In this document: positions 23,065 to 28,160 of the stretch, one piece after another
Layout: each line of letters begins with the position of its first letter
Position numbering within the stretch: the first letter of the stretch is position 1
NCBI GenBank assembly: GCA_013044365.1
Contig: JABEUP010000173.1
Coordinates: forward strand, 1-28,160
Direction: 5' to 3'
DNA: 28,160 bases
Origin: Acidimicrobiaceae bacterium
GTDB taxonomy: Bacteria > Actinomycetota > Acidimicrobiia > Acidimicrobiales > Acidimicrobiaceae
Program-made: the position numbers and the translations under genes
The notes under the pieces: generated by a model
The model's database searches: none
What the model was told of the DNA's origin: nothing
What the model saw: only the letters and a program-made list of their open reading frames with translations

Positions 23065-23865
23065 ATGGCTGAGATTGTGTCATTGAAGGAGGCTATTGGG
23101 AGTCTCCTAAACGATGGAGATACCGTCGCACTTGAGGGTTTTACCCACCTCATCCCCATGTCGGCTGGACATGAGATTATCAAGCAGAGATTTCAGCAAC
23201 TCACCTTGGTCAGGCTTACGCCTGATTTGATTTCGGATCAATTGATTGGCATGGGATGTGTGAACAAGCTCGTGTTCTCGTGGGGCGGTAATCCCGGGGT
23301 CGGTTCTCTGCATCGATTGCGTGACGCAGTGGAACATGACTGGCCCTGCCCGCTTGAGATAGACGAACACAGCCATGCCGGGCTGACGAACAGATTTGTT
23401 GCGGGCGCATCGGGACTCCCGTTTGCTGTAATGCGTGGATACCAAGGTACTGGACTTGATACTTATACCTCCACCGTCGCTCCCATATCGTGTCCTTTCA
23501 CCGGCGAGGAGCTTAGAGCAGTTGCCGCAATAAATCCTGATCTTTCCGTAATTCATGCACAACGAGCCGACCGGAAGGGAAACGTCCAGTTGTGGGGAAT
23601 CACCGGAATTCAGAAGGAAGCCGTGTTGGCGGGGAAGAGATCGCTGGTTACGGTTGAGGAAATTGTCGATGAACTAGATCGGCGGCCTGGTGATGTGATT
23701 CTACCGTCATGGCTTATAACCGCGGTGGCTCAATCTTCGGGCGGCTCCAGGCCGTCCTATGCTTCGGGTTTTTATCAGCGGGACAACGATTTTTATATAG
23801 CTTGGGATGGAATAAGCCGTGACCGGCAAACGTTTATGTCGTGGATGAATGAGAATGTGCTCTAA
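23065..23865 (+). CDS. pcaI: 3-oxoadipate CoA-transferase subunit A
   Basis: With PcaJ it moves CoA from succinyl-CoA to 3-oxoadipate. The 266 residues begin MAEIVSLKEAIGSLLNDGD followed by VALEGFTHLIPMSAGHE, the classic start of this CoA-transferase alpha family (COG1788 type). Later segments are LVFSWGGNPGVGSLHRLRDA and LSVIHAQRADRKGNVQ, with the conserved HAQRAD. The ATG at 23065 has AAAGG 8 bases before it and matches the family start. It is the first gene of the rightward pca run. The sequence resembles the glutaconate-type CoA-transferase branch, so substrate is assigned by context. Confidence 0.9.
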   Translation: MAEIVSLKEAIGSLLNDGDTVALEGFTHLIPMSAGHEIIKQRFQQLTLVRLTPDLISDQLIGMGCVNKLVFSWGGNPGVGSLHRLRDAVEHDWPCPLEIDEHSHAGLTNRFVAGASGLPFAVMRGYQGTGLDTYTSTVAPISCPFTGEELRAVAAINPDLSVIHAQRADRKGNVQLWGITGIQKEAVLAGKRSLVTVEEIVDELDRRPGDVILPSWLITAVAQSSGGSRPSYASGFYQRDNDFYIAWDGISRDRQTFMSWMNENVL

Positions 23866-23912
23866 TGGCACAGATTCCGTATTCGGACTGGATAGTAGAT
23901 GATGAGCGTTAG
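23865..23912 (+). CDS. Possible 15-residue coupling peptide between pcaI and pcaJ
   Basis: An ATG overlaps the pcaI stop as TAATG, and the frame MAQIPYSDWIVDDER ends at TAG exactly where the pcaJ ribosome site AGAGGG begins. This would let ribosomes finishing pcaI continue to pcaJ across the 53-base gap. It may be chance; no homology can be judged at this length. Confidence 0.25.
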   Translation: MAQIPYSDWIVDDER

Positions 23913-23918
23913 AGGGTA

Positions 23919-24683
23919 GTGGTGGAATCCACCGAGAAATATACCAGCGACGAGATGATGTCAATTGCTGCAGCGCGCCAACTCAGAAATAATCAGATCT
24001 GTTTTATCGGAATTGGCCTGCCGTCAAAGGCCGCAAACCTTGCCAGGCGACTTCATGCTCCCGATCTGATAATGATTTATGAGAGCGGGACACTTGGTGC
24101 TAAGCCAACCAGGCTTCCCCTGTCTATCGGAGATGGAGAGTTAGCGGACACGGCCGACAGCATTGTTTCAGTGCCGGAGATTTTTAACTATCTTCTGCAA
24201 CCCGGAAGGATTGACATAGGTTTTCTGGGCGCTGCTCAGATCGACAAATACGCAAATCTCAACTCAACTGTTATCGGCGATTACCATAAGCCGTCCGTTC
24301 GTCTTCCCGGCGCCGGCGGTGCTCCCGAGATTGCAGGTGCCGCCAAACGGGTAATAATCATGCTGCGTCAGTCAGCCAAATCTTTTGTGGACAAGCTTCC
24401 GTTTGTTACTTCGGTTGGGTTTGGATCAGGACCAGGTGACCGTCGGAGATTCGGGTTGACTGGCGCGGGACCTACGGTGGTGATAACCGACTTGGGTTTG
24501 CTCGAACCCGATCCGGATACCAAGGAGCTGGTGCTCACTAATATTCATTCCAACGTCAGCGTTCAAAAGGTAATAGAATCAACAGGTTGGAAACTAAGAA
24601 TTGCAGAAAAACTAGAAGTTACTGAACCACCAACAGCAACAGAACTTGAAGCTATCAGGTCGCTAGTTTCAGCGGGTGAATAG
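23919..24683 (+). CDS. pcaJ: 3-oxoadipate CoA-transferase subunit B
   Basis: Beta subunit of the CoA-transferase; it carries the catalytic glutamate that forms the CoA thioester. The 254 residues contain ICFIGIGLPSKAANLAR near 27-43, IYESGTLGA with Glu55 as the expected catalytic residue, SVPEIFNYLLQPGRIDIGFLG, and DYHKPSVRLPGAGGAPEIAG. YESG rather than SENG at the active site indicates the glutaconate/actinobacterial branch. Starts at GTG 23919 or, with better spacing from AGAGGG, GTG 23922. It is followed by pcaH after 26 bases. Confidence 0.9.
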   Translation: MVESTEKYTSDEMMSIAAARQLRNNQICFIGIGLPSKAANLARRLHAPDLIMIYESGTLGAKPTRLPLSIGDGELADTADSIVSVPEIFNYLLQPGRIDIGFLGAAQIDKYANLNSTVIGDYHKPSVRLPGAGGAPEIAGAAKRVIIMLRQSAKSFVDKLPFVTSVGFGSGPGDRRRFGLTGAGPTVVITDLGLLEPDPDTKELVLTNIHSNVSVQKVIESTGWKLRIAEKLEVTEPPTATELEAIRSLVSAGE

Positions 24684-24709
24684 AGACACAGTTTATGAAA
24701 GGACGAAAT

Positions 24710-25411
24710 ATGGCCGGCGGCACCATTCTCGCAAAGCCTCACCTTGAAGAGGATCCTCCTTACCGATATCCTGCCTATCAAAGTACCGCCCTTCGGGGTC
24801 CCAACAAGACGCCGTTGATTTTGAGGCCCGGGAGTACCGAACTTCACGCTCCCGTTTTTGGCAGCAGTCGGATCCGCCCAAATGACGATGATCTTACTGC
24901 CCAGCATGCCGGTGAACCGCTAGGTGAAAAGATTGTTATTTCAGGAAGATTGCTGGATTCTAATGGACGACCGATTCCTAACCAGCTGGTTGAAATATGG
25001 CAGGCAAATTCGTCTGGACGCTACGCACATTTGGTGGATGATCACGCTGCTCCGCTGGATCCGAATTTTACCGGAGGTGGCAGAACGATCACCGACAAAG
25101 AAGGCCGCTACCGATTCACTACTATCAAGCCAGCCGCATATCCCTGGGGTAATCATCCCAATGCCTGGAGACCGGCTCACGTCCACTTTTCGCTTTTTGG
25201 CGCGGTGTTTACGCAACGCCTTATCACCCAGATGTATTTTCCCGGCGACCCCTTGATCGCCGACGACCCGATAGCCAATTCAATACGTGACAAAAAGGTA
25301 CTGGCGCGTCTCATTTCAGCTTTTGACTGGGATCTTACCATTCCGGGGACTGCTCTTGGATATCGTTGGGACATAGTATTGGGCGGCTCCAACCCAACTC
25401 CGGAGGCATGA
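24710..25411 (+). CDS. pcaH: Protocatechuate 3,4-dioxygenase beta subunit
   Basis: Iron(III) ring-cleaving dioxygenase subunit that, with PcaG, opens protocatechuate between the two hydroxyls to 3-carboxy-cis,cis-muconate. The 233 residues contain all four expected iron ligands: Tyr105 (SGRYAH), Tyr144 (AYPWGNHP), and His157 and His159 (WRPAHVHFS). PIPNQLVEIWQAN and the GGGRTITDKEGRYRF segment are typical. I chose ATG 24710, preceded by AAAGGA at 8 bases; ATG 24695 adds 5 residues and has no ribosome site. Its stop overlaps the pcaG ATG (ATGA). Shared beta-sandwich fold with PcaG. Confidence 0.95.
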   Translation: MAGGTILAKPHLEEDPPYRYPAYQSTALRGPNKTPLILRPGSTELHAPVFGSSRIRPNDDDLTAQHAGEPLGEKIVISGRLLDSNGRPIPNQLVEIWQANSSGRYAHLVDDHAAPLDPNFTGGGRTITDKEGRYRFTTIKPAAYPWGNHPNAWRPAHVHFSLFGAVFTQRLITQMYFPGDPLIADDPIANSIRDKKVLARLISAFDWDLTIPGTALGYRWDIVLGGSNPTPEA

Positions 25412-25980
25412 TGAGTAATAGTCAAATGGGGGCGACACCATCCCAGACAATCGGTCCGTTTTTCAAGTTTGGAACCGAATGGATTGCCGAGGAGGAGATT
25501 GCTGCTGCAGGTCAGTTAGGTACCATCACCCTCTTGGGCGCGGTATACGATGGCGCGGGAAATCCGGTGCCCGACGCAATGCTGGAAATATGGCAGGCGG
25601 ACGAGAATGGTCATTTTCCTCCGGACACCTCCGAATCCTGGGTGGGCTTTGCGAGAAGACTCACTGATTCAAACGGAGGATACAAGATTCACACTGTCAA
25701 GCCTGGACCTGTTTTGGCGGCGTCAGGTGAAGTGCAGGCGCCCCATATATTCATGGTGGTTTTTACACGGGGTCTTCTCAAGCCAGTATTTACCAGGGTC
25801 TATTTTTCCGATGAGTCCGACGCAAATGCTAATGATCCCCTACTCAACGCTGTCGAGGATTTGCAGGCACGTTCCACTCTCCTAGCATCGGTTGAGTCCC
25901 AAAGCACCTACAGATTTGATGTCCGGCTTCAGGACTCCTCAAGGGGCCCGGAAACGCAGTTCTTTTCGTTCGATAATTAA
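25408..25980 (+). CDS. pcaG: Protocatechuate 3,4-dioxygenase alpha subunit
   Basis: Partner of PcaH in the ring-cleaving enzyme; it contributes to the substrate pocket but carries no iron. The 190 residues start MMSNSQMGATPSQTIGPFF, the family's typical TPSQTIGPFF motif, then PVPDAMLEIWQADENG, VGFARRLTDSNGGY and the APHIFMVVFTRGLLKPVFTRVYF strand. The iron ligands seen in PcaH are absent here, as expected for alpha subunits. GGAGG precedes the doubled ATG (25408 and 25411); either may be used. The TGA of pcaH overlaps, so translation is coupled. Confidence 0.95.
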   Translation: MMSNSQMGATPSQTIGPFFKFGTEWIAEEEIAAAGQLGTITLLGAVYDGAGNPVPDAMLEIWQADENGHFPPDTSESWVGFARRLTDSNGGYKIHTVKPGPVLAASGEVQAPHIFMVVFTRGLLKPVFTRVYFSDESDANANDPLLNAVEDLQARSTLLASVESQSTYRFDVRLQDSSRGPETQFFSFDN

Positions 25981-26009
25981 CAGTTGATACCGGGGGAATG
26001 AAAATATAG

Positions 26010-27383
26010 ATGGATGGGCCAGAGGGGTTATTTGAGCCTCTATTTATCTCGGATGAGATGGACCCAATTGTCTCAGCTCATAATTGGGTCCAGAAGATGG
26101 TTGATGTCGAATGTGCCATAGCCCGGGCGCAGGGTGAGTTAGGAGTCATTCCGGCTGATGCCGCAAATGAGATTTCCCGACTTGCTTCAACCCATGGGCT
26201 CGATCCAACTGAACTTGGCAGAAAGGCTAGGGACGGGGCTACTCCGGTTATTCCGCTGGTGCAAATACTGACCGACAAGCTTCCAGAGACTGCCAGACCC
26301 TGGATCCATTACGGTGCTACGAGTCAGGACATCCTAGATACTGCCACCATGCTGGTTGTAAAGGATGCGATCCGGCTGATTGCGCAAGATATTTTGGAAA
26401 TCGGGAACTTGCTCGGATTATTGGCGGAGCGGTATCGCCTTACTCCGATGGTTGCGCGGACTCTGTTCCAGCATGCACTTCCGTCGACATTTGGTCTTAA
26501 GGCTGCCAACTGGCTAGGTGGAGTGGTGTCGGCCTCAACCTCTTTGGAACGGTTCTTTCGCAATGAGCTGGTTGTACAATTTGGTGGTGCCGGTGGAACC
26601 TTGGCGGCACTCGACGACCGTGGTGTCCTGGTTGGCGAGAGAGTCGCTTCATTGCTGGGTCTGTCTTTTCCGGCAATGCCCTGGCATACCCAAAGAATTC
26701 GAATAGCTGAACTCGGTGGGGCGCTTGCATTGATTGTCGGTGCTGTGGCAAAGATCGCCAACGATATAGTGCTGGCAGGCCAGGCTGAAATAGGTGAGCT
26801 GTCGGAGTCACAGGGATTAGGGGGAGGTTCCTCGGCACTGCCACAAAAGGTTAATCCAGTCGGGTCAATCCTGGTAAATGCCTGCTTTAGAAGAGTCCAA
26901 GGGTTTTTGCCGGTCCTTTACGGATGCCTTATAGCAGAGAACGAGCGTGGCGCGGGAGGATGGCAGGCAGAATGGCCGACATTGAGGGATTTGATATCTA
27001 CGGCTGAGACCAGTACCAAGAGAAGTGCCATGACTCTTAGACACCTGGTAGTTGATGAGGCGGCGATGCTGCGAAACCTTGAACTGGGCCGTGGCAATGT
27101 AATGGCAGAGAGGGTTCTCCTCAGGCTGAGTGAGGGAATGGGACGATCGGCGGCTCACGAACTGGTACGCGATGCAACCAGGCGCAGCACCAAAAACCAA
27201 TCCAGCTTGATTCACGAATTAAACCAGGAGGCCGTTTTCCGGGAGAGTCTTTCTGACGACGAGCGAATTGAGCTGTTTAATCCCCTCTCCTATTTGGGCT
27301 CAGCTCAGATATTTATTGACAATGCTTTGTCACAGTGGCAGAGTGCCTCCGCAGGATGGAACATAATCGCAGGTGGCGTATAG
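26010..27383 (+). CDS. pcaB: 3-carboxy-cis,cis-muconate cycloisomerase
   Basis: Cyclises 3-carboxy-cis,cis-muconate to 4-carboxymuconolactone. A fumarase/aspartase-superfamily protein of 457 residues; the signature reads GSSALPQKVNPV (273-284), and the HYGATSQDILDTA motif (100-112) is typical of bacterial PcaB. The start MDGPEGLFEPLF fits the family; GGGGGA lies 13 bases before ATG 26010, farther than usual, with a tiny ATG-AAA-ATA-TAG frame in between that could allow reinitiation. It lies 29 bases after pcaG and 16 before pcaD. Confidence 0.94.
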   Translation: MDGPEGLFEPLFISDEMDPIVSAHNWVQKMVDVECAIARAQGELGVIPADAANEISRLASTHGLDPTELGRKARDGATPVIPLVQILTDKLPETARPWIHYGATSQDILDTATMLVVKDAIRLIAQDILEIGNLLGLLAERYRLTPMVARTLFQHALPSTFGLKAANWLGGVVSASTSLERFFRNELVVQFGGAGGTLAALDDRGVLVGERVASLLGLSFPAMPWHTQRIRIAELGGALALIVGAVAKIANDIVLAGQAEIGELSESQGLGGGSSALPQKVNPVGSILVNACFRRVQGFLPVLYGCLIAENERGAGGWQAEWPTLRDLISTAETSTKRSAMTLRHLVVDEAAMLRNLELGRGNVMAERVLLRLSEGMGRSAAHELVRDATRRSTKNQSSLIHELNQEAVFRESLSDDERIELFNPLSYLGSAQIFIDNALSQWQSASAGWNIIAGGV

Positions 27384-27399
27384 TAGAGTGGGTGAATTC

Positions 27400-28160
27400 A
27401 TGGAACTAATGACGCTAAACGTAAACGGCGTGAGATTTAGAGTTCGAATCGACGGGCCGGAAGGGTCCCCATGCCTGCTTATGCTAAATTCACTGAGCAC
27501 GACCTATGAGATGTGGGATGACCAGATTCCATCTCTGGCAGGCCATTTTCGGGTCATACGCTATGACCAGCGAGGACACGGAGGTAGCAGTTCGCCGCAA
27601 GGCCCGTATTCTATAGATGACCTTGGCCGGGATGCCTTGGGGATCTTGGATGTTCTCGGTCTGGAGCGGGTTTCGATTTGCGGATTGTCCCTCGGAGGAA
27701 TGATTTCGATGTGGATCGCAGCCAATGCTCCGGAGCGTGTCGAAAAAATGGTCATTGCATGCTCGTCCGCTCATTTTGCACCACCTGAATTCTGGAAGGA
27801 TCGGGCGGCACTCGTCAGGTCTAAGGGACCTGCGGAACTCTTGCACAGCTTATCGGACCGCTGGTTTACACCACAAATTGACTCCAGGAACCCGCGAGCC
27901 AAAGAGGTGGTCGCTTCGATGTTGAATACGTGCGACCCTGAAGGATACGCAGGAGTGTGCGAGGCGCTGAGTACTGCAGATTTGCGCCCCGAACTTTCAA
28001 GAATTGTTGCCCCAACCCTTGTGGTTGCCGGCTCTTTCGACCCAGCCACCCCTCCGGCCACCGCGGCCTACCTTTATGAGTCGATAGCGAACTCATCTCT
28101 TGTCGTGTTGGCGGATGCCTCCCATTTGGCCAATCTTGAACAGCCAGATCTTTTTATTGA
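27400..28160 (+). CDS. pcaD: 3-oxoadipate enol-lactonase (partial, cut by window end)
   Basis: Alpha/beta-hydrolase that opens 3-oxoadipate enol-lactone to 3-oxoadipate. Start ATG 27400; 253 codons are visible and the frame is open to the window end. The catalytic triad is seen: Ser97 in GLSLGG, Asp214 in AGSFDPATPP, and His242 in DASHLANLEQP. RYDQRGHGGSS near 54-64 is the usual cap-adjacent motif. A full PcaD has roughly 260 residues, so little is missing; whether a PcaC domain follows, giving the PcaL fusion known from other actinobacteria, cannot be judged here. AGAGTGGGTG (27385-27394) before the ATG could serve as ribosome site. Confidence 0.93.
   Translation, partial: MELMTLNVNGVRFRVRIDGPEGSPCLLMLNSLSTTYEMWDDQIPSLAGHFRVIRYDQRGHGGSSSPQGPYSIDDLGRDALGILDVLGLERVSICGLSLGGMISMWIAANAPERVEKMVIACSSAHFAPPEFWKDRAALVRSKGPAELLHSLSDRWFTPQIDSRNPRAKEVVASMLNTCDPEGYAGVCEALSTADLRPELSRIVAPTLVVAGSFDPATPPATAAYLYESIANSSLVVLADASHLANLEQPDLFI

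Noticed and set aside
1..28160. Mobile elements, CRISPR arrays, tRNA or rRNA genes, toxin-antitoxin or defence genes.
   Set aside because: No transposase, integrase, regular repeat-spacer array, tRNA T-loop pattern or defence-family protein was seen on either strand.

Overview
The window looks like a chromosomal segment of an actinobacterium, most likely class Acidimicrobiia or a close relative. This is inferred from gene order and protein families, not from a marker gene. The strongest sign is the run gcvH - GarA-type FHA protein - FtsR-type MerR regulator - DUF151 nuclease - second MerR regulator, which is also the order found in mycobacteria. Unlike mycobacteria, the glycine dehydrogenase here is split into two subunits, base composition is moderate rather than GC-rich, and several genes start with TTG or GTG. 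I see no rRNA, tRNA, CRISPR array, transposase or phage gene.

Layout. (1) Positions 303-1664 (+) encode a membrane Ser/Thr protein kinase. (2) Positions 1797-9673 (all -) hold a glycine-cleavage and signalling block: gcvH, the FHA protein with an added zinc ribbon, an FtsR-like regulator with a very long linker, a bifunctional nuclease, a MerR regulator, then gcvT-gcvPA-gcvPB. The T, H and P components are present; the shared lipoamide dehydrogenase is not in the window. (3) Positions 9774-12017 (-) encode a phosphatidylglycerophosphate synthase-type enzyme, an Rv1339/YhfI-like metallo-beta-lactamase-fold hydrolase and a nicotinamidase. (4) Positions 12095-16962 (+) encode a lone CcdA thiol transporter, a lutABC lactate-oxidation operon, a COG4315-type lipoprotein and a GlsB/YeaQ-type small membrane protein. 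(5) Positions 17019-20634 (-) encode a branched-chain-amino-acid-type ABC transporter in which both permeases and one ATPase are fused in a single 932-residue chain, followed by the second ATPase. (6) Positions 20635-21458 are an 824-bp interval without a convincing gene but with several short palindromes. (7) Positions 21459-28160 form a beta-ketoadipate (protocatechuate) cluster: a thiolase transcribed leftward and, divergently, pcaI-pcaJ-pcaH-pcaG-pcaB-pcaD, the last cut by the window end.

How they fit together. The pca cluster would convert protocatechuate to succinyl-CoA and acetyl-CoA; only the decarboxylase PcaC is not seen, and it may lie downstream or be fused to PcaD. LutABC would feed lactate-derived pyruvate into the same central metabolism, and the fused ABC transporter may import an amino acid or an aromatic acid. 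The GarA-type protein is in other actinobacteria a phosphorylation-controlled switch of 2-oxoglutarate and glutamate metabolism. Its linkage here to glycine cleavage and to a Ser/Thr kinase suggests a kinase-controlled nitrogen/one-carbon module.

Most unusual points: the three-domain LivH-LivM-LivG fusion with an altered ABC signature, the zinc-ribbon GarA variant lacking the usual ETTSVF phospho-motif, the FtsR-like protein with about 170 residues of linker, and several clean inverted repeats in regulatory gaps.
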